NCBI GenBank assembly: GCA_013399015.1 | Contig: VWZX01006125.1 | Coordinates: forward strand, 16,464-80,463 | Origin: Galbula dea | Lineage: Eukaryota > Chordata > Aves > Piciformes > Galbulidae | Reading direction: 5' to 3' | DNA: 64,000 nt | Shown here: one piece after another, positions 1 to 12,201 of the stretch | How positions within the stretch are numbered: position 1 is the stretch's first letter | Layout: each line of letters begins with the position of its first letter | The notes under the pieces: generated by a model | The model's database searches: none | Seen by the model: only the letters and a program-made list of their open reading frames with translations | What the model was told of the DNA's origin: nothing | Position numbers and translations under genes: made by a program

Positions 1-222
1 ATAAGGCCTGTTTTCCAGACCCCTGATTAGCTTAGTTGCCCTCTCTGCACCCTCTCTAGTAGCTCAATGTCCTTCCTATACTGCGGTGCCCAAAACTGCA
101 CACAGTACTCAAGGTGTGGCCTCACCAGTGCTGAGTACAGTGGCAAGATCACCTCCCTGCTCCTGCTGGCCACACTATTCCTGATACAAGCCAGGATCAC
201 TAGCCTGTTCCCTTCTGACGGT
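1..222 (-). repeat. CR1 LINE fragment, antisense
   Basis: The plus strand reads as the reverse complement of CR1 ORF2, with the typical blocks CAATGTCCTTCCTATACTG, CAAAACTGCACACAGTACTC and CTGGCCACACTATTCCTGA. The element continues beyond the left edge. The 72-codon frame at 67-285 is a by-product. Confidence 0.85.
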
Positions 223-2139
223 CAAAAAACCATTCTAAAATATTCCTGTTATATGTTCTTGCATCTCTTAAGCTATATAACTTGAAGAAAACAACCCCCC
301 TAAATATATCCACTGTATTCCTCCTACTCTCATCTTTAGCACTGTATCCTGATTCTTCTTCTGCATTGTCTTTCCCACCTCTGCTGCAAAGACTGTCTTC
401 TCACATACCCCTTCTACTACTCAGTGCTCTTCCCCAGTTTCTTTAGCTTGTATGTGTTAATGTCTTCTCTTTTCATGTCTTCCCTTAGTTTCTTCACAAA
501 CTCTAAAACTTTATTATTCTCAGTATCATTTCTCTGTTCCTCCTCTCAGTCCTAGTGCTCAGTTTTGACCACTGCCTCAAAAAAAAAGCTCCCTTGTCTA
601 TTTTGTATCTTCTCTCCAGTTGTCCCTTTTCTAAATCCTTCTGAATGTCACATTATTATCATGGAATTTATGTAAAAAATCTTTTTATTCCCTGTAAGAA
701 GTCCCTCCCCATTTTAAAACCCACCATTCTGCCAGCTGGATGACTACCCAGCTTTACTACTCCAGCATCCTCTAAGTAATTCTTGTTATTTCACTCTTTT
801 TCATCAAGACTGGCACCTGCTCCTGACATCATCACCTAATCCTTCTTTTCCATGTGTACAACTGAAATCAAAATATCAACTTGAGTACACAACTCACTGT
901 AAGAAGACTCATCCAGCAATGTGCCCACTGGTCACAGTGCCAGTTTCTTGCATAGAAAAGATTTATCTTTTTTACACGAATGGCACTTTCCAAATCACTA
1001 TGTTACTGTTTCTCCTAACCTTCAGGGTAAAGTCTTTCTACCTCTCCACTCTCTCTCAGCTTTGAGGCCATGAAACAGTGCCTCCTTCCACCCAGCCACC
1101 CTTCTTTAATCCCAATTCATGTGCTATTAAGATGCATATCAACATTTTAATAGCATCAGTACTGTGTTAACTCCTTGGCTAATCCCTCTCTTACCATGCA
1201 AGTAAGAAAGCCACATGTAAGCCCTTTTAATGCTTTTTAAAATGCTTTAAAAACTCAATTATTTGCAGGGCATATTCTGAATTTGACTCTAAGTGCCACA
1301 ACAGGGACAGTCTTTCAGAAGCATCATCTGTTCTTGTCTCTAAAGTGCCATGTTCTTGTTTGTTACTGGATAAATGAGCAGTAGGATAGAAATAAGAATA
1401 GCAAAAGAAGTCAAACTTCAGGTAATTAGAACTGAAAACACAAAACCAATGTTACATGGGATAAAGCTTCAGAATACCTCTATTAGTATGGATATTTCAG
1501 GTAGAGAGTGTTGGAGAGATGCTGAGAATCCAGCTCAGCTGGGATATTGGATCAGTCTACTTACAAAACCCAAACACATTTGGTCTTGACTGCAGCTGTT
1601 TGATGATAGATCCTCTAATGATTGAAATTCAAGACCTAAATGGGAAAAACTTAGTATTGGAGCAGTGTTGCTGTCTGCCTGACCAGAACTGGTGACATTG
1701 CCCATGATAAGCCGAGGGAGAGCAGACAGCGAGGATGCTGCAGTAATGGGAGACTCAGGCTACTCTCTCCTGCTCTGGATTGGGAAAAAACACATTGTGA
1801 CCTGATGCTATGACTAAATTTGTAGACATGGTCAGCAATTGATTGATGGAGCAGCTTTTTAGCAGCCCATGAGAGAAGAAACAACCTTTGACTTCTGAGT
1901 AGAGTAACAGATTTGATTTGAAATGTTATTGCCAAAAATACACTTTAAAAGAGGAGCTACAATAGTCTGGAACTCAGCCTTCTTGGACAAACCCCCAAAA
2001 CACCGTGCAGCTGTGCCTCACCTAAAAAGCTGTGGTCAACTTCAGTAATGCTGTAGGTCTGCTGCATATGAGGACAGGAAGCTTTATGCCCTGAGAAGGA
2101 CACTTAAGAGAGTTAAATCCATGTAGGCAATGGATCAAT
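223..2139. other. unannotated AT-rich DNA
   Basis: About 1.9 kb with no recognised repeat or gene. 280-1030 is pyrimidine-rich on the plus strand (CTTCT/CCTCT-type runs). The short frames at 1374-1589 and 1651-1935 have no supporting splice or homology signal. Confidence 0.5.
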
Positions 2140-2566
2140 GTAGGAAGAGATGTTTAAGATGATCAAGTCCAACTGTTAATCCAATACTGTGAGGTCACCA
2201 CTAAACCATGTCCCTCAGCATCACATCCAGAATACCATCTTTTAAACACCTCCAGGTATACTGACTCCACCACTGCCCTACTAGCCTGTGCCAGGACTTA
2301 ACCACTCTTTCAGTGAAGAGATGTTTCCTAATGTCCAAGCTAAACCTCCTCTGGTGCAACCTGAGGCCATTTCTTCTTATTCTTTTGCTTGATCCTTGGG
2401 TGAAGAGACTGACCTCCACCCCACTCCAACCTTCTTTCAGGTAGTTGCAGAGAGCAAGAAGGTCTCCCTCAGCCTCCTTTTCTTCCAGGCTAAACAACCC
2501 CCATTCCCTCAGCTGCTTCTCACAAGACTTGTGCTCCAGCTTTGTTGCCCTTCTTTGGACACAACA
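2140..2566 (-). repeat. CR1 LINE 3' fragment, antisense
   Basis: Reads as a reverse-complemented CR1 3' end: ATCAAGTCCAACTG near the left (3') edge, then the ORF2 C-terminus. The minus frame contains CR1-type residues RRFSLDIRKHLFTERVV. Its 5' truncation point lies head-to-head against the sense CR1 that begins at about 2578. Confidence 0.85.
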
Positions 2567-2577
2567 ATATGCATTGC

Positions 2578-4100
2578 TGCAGAAGATGTCTGGCTGATGT
2601 CGTTGCGAGACCTCTCTAGATTATATTTGAGTGATCTTGGGAATCTGGAGAGGTCCCAGCTGCCTGGAAGCTGGCAAATGTTGTCCTGATCTTCAAAAAG
2701 GGCAAGAAGGAGGACCCTGGTAACTACAGGCCTGTCTGTTATACTTCAGTGCATGGTAAAGTTATGGAAAGGGTCATTCTGGGAAGCACTGTAAACCACC
2801 TGGAAGGCAATGCAGTCACAGGTCCACAGCAAGCATGGTTTCATGAGGGGGAAGTCCTGTTTGTCAAATATACTGTACTTCTATGACAAGGTAACTCAAC
2901 TGGTTGATCAGCTGGTTGATATTTTTTGATTTTAGCAAACCTTTTGGCACTGGCTCTCACAGTATCCTTTTTGGAGAAAATGTCCAGCACACAGCTAGAT
3001 GAACACATCATGAGATGAGTGAGCAACTGGCTCATGGGTCAGGTGCAAGGAGTTGTAGTGAATGGGGAGGGGGAGTCTCCATGAGGTTGGCACCTGGTCA
3101 CTAGTGGGCTTCCACAGGGTTATATCCTTGGCCTAGTTCTCTTCAACATCTTTATAAATGACCTGGACACAGGACTTAAGGGGATGGTTAGCAAATTCAC
3201 TGATGACACTAAACTGGGAGGAGCTGTTGACTCCCTTGAGGGCAGTGAGGCCCTGCAGAAGGGCCTTGACAAATTAGAGCATTGGGCAATCACCAGTGGC
3301 ATGAGGTTTAACAAGAGCAAGAGCTGGGTTCTGCACTTGGGATGAGGCAACCCCAGACATGTGCATAGACTGAGGAGGGAGAGGCTGGAGAGCAGCAGTG
3401 CAGAGAATGACCTGGGGGTCCTGGTTGACAGTAAGCTGAATAGGAGTCAGCAGTGTGCTCTGGCAGCCAGGAGGGCCAACCGTGTCCTGGGGTGCATCAG
3501 GAACAGCATTGGCAGCCGGTCAAGGGAGGTGATTGTCCTGCTCTACTCTGCACTGGTTCAGCCACACCTCGACTATTGGGTGCAGTTCTGGGCTCCACAA
3601 TTTAACAAAGGATATCAAGCTGTTGGAGAGTGTCCAGAGGAAGGCAGTGAAGATGGTGAAGGGACTGGAGGGGAAGCCTTATGAGGAGTGGCTGAGGTCA
3701 CTTGGTTTGTTTAGCCTTGAGAAGAGGAGATTGAGAGGAGACCTCATAGCTGTCTTCAACTTCCTCACGGGGGGATAGTAGAGGGGCAGGGACCAACCTT
3801 CTTAATCTGGTGGATGGGGATAGGACTAGGGGAAACGGGATGAAGTTGAGTCAAGGGAAGTCCAGGCTGGAGATTAGGAAAAGGTTCTTTTCTAATTAGG
3901 AAAAGGTTCTTCACTGGGGAGAACAACCTCCCCAGGGAAGCTGTCTCAGCACCAAGGCTGATGGAGTTCAAGAAGCATTTGGAAATGCTGTCTGGCACAT
4001 TGGTGTGATTCCTGGGGTGTCCTGCACAGGTCAAGGTGCTGGACTCGATGATCCTTGTGGGTCCCTTCCAGTTAGGTAGATACTGTGACACTGTGATGCT
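2578..4100 (+). repeat. CR1 LINE, sense, 5'-truncated, degraded reverse transcriptase and 3' end
   Basis: The translated plus strand shows CR1 reverse-transcriptase blocks in order: FKKGKKEDPGNYRPV (about 2690), LFNIFINDLDTG (about 3140), FTDDTKLGG with the catalytic DD pair (about 3196) and LYSALVQPHLDYW (about 3540). The frame is broken by shifts and stops, including TGA at 3343-3345. A tandem duplication of ATTAGGAAAAGGTTCTT (about 3874-3912) coincides with loss of about 20 bp found in the sister copy at 15262. The 3' end is the GTCCCTTCCAG block at about 4060. It cannot make a working enzyme. Confidence 0.9.
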
Positions 4101-6039
4101 TAAAGTTTATGTGGACTCAACTGAAGAATGGACAAGTTAATGGAAAAGAAATACTCATTATGTATTAAATATAAAGACACTTCCCCTGTTCACAGGAAAT
4201 CTTGAGCCAAAGTCGCTAGAAATGTAGCAAATAACCTGGAATATTTTGATATTTCAATTGGATTTCCAAAAGCATTCTGTGCCTGAACAATTTTCATTGT
4301 AGTAATGAAGAAGAAAGATGAAAAAAGAGACTCATTTTTTAAAAGGTCTGATCATTCAGTAAAGTAGACATGACTTTATATCCTCAGTTTTCACAGTGGA
4401 AATGTGTCACTAAGTTTATTATGCAATATTCAGGATGGTGTTTACTAACGTTTAATACATGGAGAGGCATTCATACCATCTACTATGGCTGCTTTAGGCA
4501 TCTAATTTAGACTGAGTCAGAATACCTAAAATTAGTGCTACCTACATATAAAGGAGTAGAAGCAAGTGTTTCCAGATGGACCTAAATTAAAAGCACTAAG
4601 ACAGAATCCATAAATACTCCCTCCAGTGTTACTTCTACTTTATCTAGTATTTGCTACATATTAATATGGTCAGAGAGAAGAAAAAAATTGAGTTCTTCCC
4701 ACATATATACCTACTCAATTATAAAGAAAAAAATTCTTACAATCAAGTATTGGCATTTTTTAATGCCTTCTGTTGACATTTCCATTACAGATCTATCTCA
4801 AGGCTAAACTGGTTCCAACAATGGCATTTCATAAGAGAAATAAATTACACATTTGTAATTCTTCCACTAGCAATATATTTCCTCATAAGCTAACCAAATT
4901 AGCAGAGCACTTAAAGCATCAGTTTAAACAAAACCTGTTCCTTAAAAAATACAAACCAAACCCCACCTTCTGTATTGCCTTCTCTTTTTTCAGTAACTTC
5001 ACAGACAGAAAAATGTGCACCCTTCAGGTTATTCTGAGGCACCATTTACACGACTGGTATCATATGAAATCACAGAAATGATGCTCCACTTGGCATCTGC
5101 CAAGATTTTAGCTTAAAACAAAGTACACCTTCTCCCACATAGCATCCTGATTAAACAAATTAACTGTGGCACTGACTGCAAATGTACACACTAGAGTGTA
5201 GAAAATGAACAGATACAATGGCCAAGTCTGTATTTAATTTTAATTAAATTTCATTCTCTAGCTCAATTAATCCACAACTCCAAATGTCAGCAGGACTTAG
5301 GCAAATGGAATGACATCTGCTGCACTGCACAGTGACTATAAAACCTTCACTGCATGCTAGAGCTCTGGAAATGTACCAGAAAAAAAATAATGAAATGTTC
5401 TTATTAAATACATATCAATGTATAGAAGCCTAATTTCAACAGAGCACAGGAAAGATATTTGAAGGAAAACTTGGGAAGGTTTATTTCACAGCTCTGGTTA
5501 ATAATACTGTCTCTCTAGAACTGAATACAGTGGTGCACACTGATAATGATTTATTTACCACGGAATTGTGTCACTTTAAAGTGATCTGCTAGGAAAGATC
5601 TCAAGGCATACTGTGTGACCCCCACAAAAAAAATCATATCATAGACATTCCACATTATTATTATTATTATAACTATGTATCTGCATAGAAGTGTTATCCA
5701 GAAGCTTCTGGTTGCACTTGAGAGCTATAGGAAGACATTATTTCTGTCAAGGAGAAACTGATGCACACTTTTAGTGGCATTAAGGTATTTCAACAGTAAT
5801 CTGACATCTATATCTGTTGACGGTGCCAGCCACATGGCAAGTGGATTTGGAGAGGAGTTGAGGAACCCGAGCAAGGCAAAAAGAAGAGTCTGATAGTGAA
5901 AGTAAGTTCACAGGAGTTTCTGAGTCACTATCACCATACTGATGGTATCTGTTGATACTCTTTCCTTTATTTTTACTGCTCTTCATGTTAGCCATCATTC
6001 TTGATTGACTTTTGTTACGGATGACAGACAAAGCAGGTA
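4101..6039. other. unannotated AT-rich DNA with a small TTA microsatellite
   Basis: No gene or recognised repeat apart from a short (TTA)n run at 5655-5671. The frame at 4773-5081 has no coding-like features beyond length. Confidence 0.5.
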
Positions 6040-6113
6040 TGGATGAGGAAGCTGGGGACAAGGTCTGAACATCGGGTCCTTTCCAACCGTAATGATTCTG
6101 TGATTCTGTGACC
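6040..6113 (+). repeat. CR1 3'-end relic, sense
   Basis: The terminal block GGTCCTTTCCAACC is followed by GATTCTGTGATTCTGTGA, the CR1 3' octamer repeat. Sequence upstream is too decayed to place a 5' edge. The minus frame 5780-6163 across it is not a gene. Confidence 0.65.
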
Positions 6114-8235
6114 TGAGATTGGGGAGAGGTTTCTGTGATAATGGTTGTGAGGTAAACAACCAATTTTTAATAAAACATCACTACCCGCTTCCATGAACCT
6201 TTTAAAAATGCACAACCAAGGCAAAAAGCCTGGATGCATTTCACAGTGCTTTATGCATAAAAATGTATTAAGATGTCTCAATTTTTTCCAAGTACTGTCC
6301 AGAGCTTTGATCAAAAACCATAAAGTAATGCTGAAGTGCATGATAATGGCTGCTCTGTTGTGAGATCATGGTTCTGCAAATACTTGAATCAGATACTGTG
6401 TTTACAGGGCAGAGGCTGCCATTTCTTTTTCAGTTTAATGATCTCTATAATTGTTTCCTCCTCCTATCGATAGCCAAGTCATTGAACATGCTAAAAGCAA
6501 AATAGAAGCTTCCATGTTTTTCATAAAAAAAAAAAAATGATTACAAGTCCTTCCAGCACTATTAACTGTGTTTTGTGCAGCTCTTGCATATTTTAGGTGG
6601 TTGTAAAGTTATGAACTGAAGGAGGGAATATACAGAATCATATACTGAAAATTGAACTTTATTCTTCAAAAACCTATTCTTATTCAAGTGAGTAGATTAA
6701 ATGACTTTAATCAAAGTGAACACCTATAATAAGAAGAAAAATAATAATAATAAAAAAAGAATACATACAGATAGTTTCCAGGACCCAAGTCCTATCAAAG
6801 AATCCAATTATTTCTATTCCTTTTTTCCCCCATTAATTTTGAGCTTATTTTATGCCAAATACATTCAAGAGATATATTTAAATTTTAATCATTGCACTAA
6901 ACAAATCTAAATATGATTATACTAAATTATGATGATGACAATTATATAATTAACTGAAGTACTCTCTAAAGCTCCTTAATTCATTTTTTTCTTTCCTTTA
7001 ACATTGCTTTCTCAAAGACTGATCTCGTGTTTAAAGAAAACATTTCCCTAAGATATGAACCTGCTTTAGAGACAGCTGTATCTCTTGATATCGTTCAACT
7101 TTTCAACAACAAATTCAGGATCTCCATCTAACAGCATAGCTTAGAATGACCTAAACTTTCCAATGACAGCTTCATAGAGTTATATATATATATATAAGCC
7201 AAATAAATTGTTGCATTTTTATGACTAAATGCAAAGGTAATCTCTCTAAACATGGTACAGAAATATCTTAGAAATAAATTATTACTATATATACACAAAA
7301 CCAATATATTCTTAAAAGTGGAAATCTAAGTAAAGTGTTTCACTATGGCTATTTTATCCTTAAGGTTACATAAAGGCATAATTACCACTTCACAGTTTCC
7401 TCTATGGTATTCAAAAAAGATGAATCCCAACACCACTGAAGCCAACGGCAGAAAAGCTACTCATGTCAAAGACGTTGAGATTTGACCCCATATCCCATAA
7501 ATTTAACTTCCAGATCTGTGTCAGTATATTTCTGTCTGTAAATCTACCCTCCCATCTCTACTGACATGAGTGCTTTGATTGTTGAACTAATCATGCTGAT
7601 TTTTTTCCAGAAGGAAAATACTTGGTTTCATCTGAGCCTGAGGCAGAGCATGGCAAAGAGTCCAAGGAAGGGCATGACTGACACTGATTTTTGGCCAGTG
7701 AGAATACACACCTTGTTATGTGATTGTTTCTTTCTGTAATTTTCTTTCCACTGTGGCTTTCCTATCATATTCCACTGAATTTTATCCTTACTATTAACTT
7801 TTTTCTACATCCCTTTTAAATTTTTTAGAGTATTATTTTCCTCTCTCTTTTCTGTTAAGCCTTTGACTTCTTGCTTCTAATAATATCTAACCCCATCTCT
7901 TTTTCAAGTTCTATTTCAAAATTGACTTAGTCACCTTGGAAGCTTTTTATTAGTTCTCTGAAAAAAAAATCACTCCATTGCTAGCAATGCTAAGGAAAAA
8001 TTAATCTATAAATTTAAAAGATGAGAAATTTTCTAGAGGTCCTGTTCATAACTCAAAACTAGGAAAATTACTGAAATCGAAAGAAAACACGTCTGATAAA
8101 GACACCTATCTCTCACTGTCTTCCCAAGAAAGGTCAGGTGCTTGCTTTCCTGCATACCCAGAAATTCTCCAGTCTGAGCACCTTAGTGTCACTGCATGCA
8201 TGCATCCAACTGGGATCCAACCCTTCCACCCATTT
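6114..8235. other. unannotated AT-rich DNA with a TA microsatellite
   Basis: Contains a (TA)n tract at about 7179-7195 and poly-A runs near 6525 and 6745. No exon or repeat family recognised. Confidence 0.5.
7179..7195. repeat. TA microsatellite
   Basis: Uninterrupted TA repeat of about eight units. Confidence 0.9.
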
Positions 8236-8538
8236 ATATATCTTAGCATCAGAGTTGGAAAAGACCTTCAAGATCATCAAGCCCAACTGTTAAACAACAG
8301 TGCCAGGTTAGCACTAAACCATGTCCCTCAGCACCACATCTCCATGTCTTTTAAACCCCTCCAGGAATGGTGACTCCAATACTGCCCTGGGCAGCCTGTG
8401 ACAGGGCTTGGTAACCCTTTTGGGGAAGAAATTGTTTCTAATACCCAGCCTAAACCTCCCCTTGTGCAACTTGAGGCTGTTTCCTCTTGCCCTATCACTT
8501 GTGACCAATTCCATCTCACTCCAACCTCCTTTCAGGTA
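8236..8538 (-). repeat. CR1 LINE 3' fragment, antisense (copy 1 of an adjacent pair)
   Basis: The left edge is the CR1 3' end (GAGTTGGAAAAGACCTTC), followed by reversed ORF2. The minus frame includes RFRLGIRNNFFPKRVTK and HRLPRAVLESP, both CR1-type. It breaks off after CTCCTTTCAGGTA. Confidence 0.85.
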
Positions 8539-8544
8539 ATTCAC

Positions 8545-8846
8545 TTGCGTATCATCGAATAGGTTGAGTTGCAAGGGACCTTAAAGGTTCCAGTTCCAAC
8601 ACCTCCCCCAGGGGCAGGAACACTTTCCATCAGGTGAGGTTGTTCAAAGCCACATCCAGCCTAGCCTTGAACACTTGCAGGGATGGCAGTGCTTGTTCCT
8701 TGGGAGAAGAGACTGACCTCCACCTCACTCCAGACTCCTTTCAGGGAGTTGTAGAGTCTGGGAAGGTCTCCCCTGAGCCTCCTTTTCTCCAAGCTAAACA
8801 ACCCCTGTTCCCTCAGCTGCTCCCCAAAAGACTTGCCTCATAGACC
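8545..8846 (-). repeat. CR1 LINE fragment with internal deletion, antisense (copy 2)
   Basis: A second CR1 3' end starts at about 8545 (GTTGCAAGGGACC). At about 8697 it jumps to more 5' CR1 sequence (GGGAGAAGAGACTGACC). The roughly 150 bp expected in between, present in copy 1 next door, are missing. Its CTCCTTTCAGG block repeats that of copy 1, so these are two separate copies. Confidence 0.75.
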
Positions 8847-11357
8847 CCCTCCCCCACCACCAGCTGCCCTATGTCTCTTCATATCTAGATGCTGCCATCT
8901 ATAAAAATACAATGTTCATGAATGATGATTTTATGGCACTCAGTGTATTTCCCAGCCTGAAAATCAATACTCATGCAAAAACTAAGTGCATTACTAGAAC
9001 AGCAGCTAAGGGAGTCAACAAAATACTTTGATTTTTACCTGGTGTCACTACACTGCACCGTACATAAATAAACATGTTCAGTTATTCAGCCTCCTCTACG
9101 ACAGTCAACACAATTGCTGATTAGTATCATGCACCAAGTATACATTCAGTTGTGTGCCTGGTGGTTCTCTTACTTAGGTACAAAACCTGCCAGCTATCAG
9201 AGCAGCAGGAAAACCTGGATGACATCCACACACGTTGCTCCAGCCATCAGCAGTCATGAAGGAAGAACCTATTAAAGGCTACAACAACTGCAGCATCTAT
9301 TCAAGCAAATACTCCCAGAGCTTCTACATTTGATATCCAAAAAGCTGCTCTACCACATCCCCTGCTGCTGGTGTCACTGTAAAATTTCAGGTAATGAGGT
9401 AAGGGGCACTCCTGGGTTTTTTATATGCCAAGATGAGGAAAATTAATTTTAATGCTAAAAAGATGGGAGTTCTGGTGCAAACAGCCACTAAACACTTCCA
9501 GCTGCTCTATGGCACTGGAATCTGGAAGGGGAATCCTGCAATAAACTCAAGTACAGAATAGTCTCATACTCTGTTAGTGAATAAAGAGGGCTACAGGAAA
9601 ACCAAAATATAAATGAAACCAAGATACTTGCCTGTGACAGTTTCAGCAAATACAATTGCGTAGGGGGAAAAAGGAATGAAGTATGGAAGAGGTTGATCAT
9701 CATCATCACCATGACATACTGTGCTATCAAGGTCAATCCCCAAAAGAGTTTTATGTTCTTACAGTCTAGTTCTATTTCCTAGTTCATAGCTAATCAAAGA
9801 AGACTAAGTTTGTAAACAAATATGAAAGTTTAATTGTTCTTTCTTATTCAGTGACTTGGATGTGTGGACAATGGAGCTCACTTACAACTGGACAATAAAA
9901 AATTTGGGATTAAAGTTATTCTCTTGTTGGGGTTTGTTTTGGTGTGGTTTTTTGTTTGGTTGGTTATTTGTTTGCAGGTGTTTTGGGTTTTTTTAAATGA
10001 CAGAAAAGAAAGAAAGAGATCATGGATCTGGCTCCCTATTTTTCCTTTGTAGATATTTTCTTCCTTGATGCTTTATATTCTGACTCTACTTTTTCAACAG
10101 AAAAAGGTTTTCCAGGTTTATATTTAATCCAATATATTTTATTTTCAAACTCTTCTGTGATTCAGAAGAGTTCAAACATTCCTGGGAGACCTACAGCTTG
10201 CTATTATTTACATATGTACCACATCATCATAGTTGTTGATAGGATGGATTATTTTGCTTCTAGCTCTTAGAGGTCAATGATCATTTCAAAACTATTCCAT
10301 CCCTTAAAAAACTTCAGAAAGACTGTGATATATACTAATGAATTCAAGCTTTAAAAACCAAAACACTGAAAAATGAAATGATCTTGTCAGAACTTAAGCT
10401 GTTAACAAGTTTTTTAATGCTACAAGGTAAATAAAAGAAGGTCTTACAAAAATACAAAATGTCTCTAAGTTTTTTCATGTAAAAAATAACTGATCTGTAA
10501 AAATAAAACAAAATGTTTCTCAATTACTAACTATATATTACCAATGATACTAACAGTTGTGGACTAGTTTAAAGTCACCACATCCACAATCTAAAAAGTA
10601 TGTACTAAAAAGCTGTAATAATGCCTCATGACAGATTTCACCCCTATTAATAGTAATGTTAATTATTACAATTGTAGCATCTAAAGTTCAGTAGAAGGAT
10701 ACAAGTCTTTACAGAGTATGTAAAAACCAGGTATAAATCTCAAGCCTCGAAAGTAATTTAAAGAACATTCACAAGCACAGCTTATTTGTACACTTCTGTC
10801 TGGTGAAAATTTCATTCCTCTGGATTTTTATTGTTTAATTAATTTTTTTTCCCTCCAAAATTTAAGGTGGAGAGGAGTGGTTTTCATTTCACTCCACGAA
10901 ATGCTGTAAATCAACCAGCTGTGTCTCTTTCTAGACAGACAGTAGCACTACTACTAATCTGCCTGCTGCTGACTGTCAAACTCTCAGTGTGAAACTCACA
11001 AACTGATGTGCAGACAGATAAAATGAACACCTAATTTTCAGTTTCAGTCTCACCATGTGGCCAGCATTATGCATCTTCTCAAAACACTCTTACACTTAAA
11101 AACTGAAACTATTACAATGCACTAGGTGAAAACTGAACAAAGCTATTCAAAATAGGTCAGAAATATATGTCCCATTTGGACTCCACAGGTTGTCAACTCT
11201 TAATACTGTCTTATTACTCTAGGACATCTAAGAGGCAAAGATAAGCAGAAAAAAGAACAAAGTTATATTTAAGTATCTGTTTTCTTCTCTTCATAGGAAC
11301 TGGACCCAAATAAACACTTGCCCAAGACACTCTGAATTGCATAGTAGTTTTCATGAA
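8847..11357. other. unannotated AT-rich DNA
   Basis: About 2.5 kb with no recognised gene or repeat. 9898-10020 is G/T-rich on the plus strand (TTTGTTTGGTTGG type). The two overlapping frames at 9864-10270 are not supported by splice sites. Confidence 0.5.
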
Positions 11358-12022
11358 TGTCGAGGGTCGAGGCTGGGCCGACCACCAACCCAATGACAGA
11401 CGCTCCCTGTTACCTCCTCCTCCTCCCCCACCACGGAAAGGGAAAGGGGATAAAAGAGAGACAGAGAGAATTGTGGATTGGAAACTAAAACTAAAACTAC
11501 TTTAATAATAATAATAATGTTAAATGAAATATATACAAATATGTACAGAACCCAATACCAAACCCAAATCCCCCTGATGGTAACTATGTCACCACTGATA
11601 CTGCGGCAGAAGGCCTCAGCAGCAGATGAGTCAGGCTCAGGGGCTGGATCCTGCTGGATCCTGGATGCAGGAACTTAGGGATCAACAAAGTGCAGGAGAA
11701 CAATCTAGCCATCGGGAACAATCTAGCAGTCTAGCAAGGGGTAACGGTCCTCCAGTTTATATCTCAAATATGATGTATATGGGATGGAATACATTTAGTC
11801 GGTCAGTTTGGGGTCAACTGTCCTGCCTGCTCCTCCCTGAAGGTGCAGCCTTTACCCTGCACCCCCCCCAACATGATACACAAGATTTAACAGTGACCTT
11901 GCTTTGCATACCAGTCTCTGGTAGTAAATCCAAACATTAGGCTTTATCACTGCTAGAAGCTGGCAGTGTCTATAAAAACATGCTGCTAGTTTCGGAAAGT
12001 GCAGTTTCTTAGAGGACCTTCA
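11358..12022 (-). mobile_element. probable solo LTR of an avian endogenous retrovirus, antisense
   Basis: Read on the minus strand, the element has a TATA box ATATAAA (11756-11762). About 250 nt downstream is a polyadenylation signal ATTAAA (11501-11506). It ends at ...CGACA with TG/CA-type edges (TGTCGAGG at 11358; right edge near ...CCTTCA at 12022). Spacing fits U3-R-U5, and the wording resembles avian ERV LTRs. No internal gag, pol or env lies beside it, so it is probably solo. No convincing target-site duplication was seen. It abuts a CR1 tail at about 12037. The family is not assigned. Confidence 0.6.
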
Positions 12023-12036
12023 ACTAAAAAGTAAAA

Positions 12037-12200
12037 TTACAGAATCACAGAATAGCTACAGTTGGAAGGGACCCATTAGGATCATCTAGTCCAACTCATG
12101 TTTAGGCACACGACAACTCCACAGTCACACCATGTGCCTAAGTGCCTTGTCCATATGCTTCTTAAATTCTGTGACAGTAGGAGCCATGACAGCCTCCCTG
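12037..12200 (-). repeat. CR1 LINE 3' fragment, antisense, ending at an ambiguous base
   Basis: ACAGAATCACAGAATAG is the reversed octamer tail, followed by GTTGGAAGGGACC and CATCTAGTCCAACTC. Homology stops exactly at the single N at 12201. Confidence 0.8.
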
Positions 12201-12201
12201 N

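Noticed and set aside
5780..6341. Overlapping minus frames of 127 and 108 codons
   Set aside because: They cross a CR1 3' tail and have no splice or family support.
11478..11940. 66- and 104-codon frames as genes
   Set aside because: They lie within the antisense LTR; composition and position explain them.
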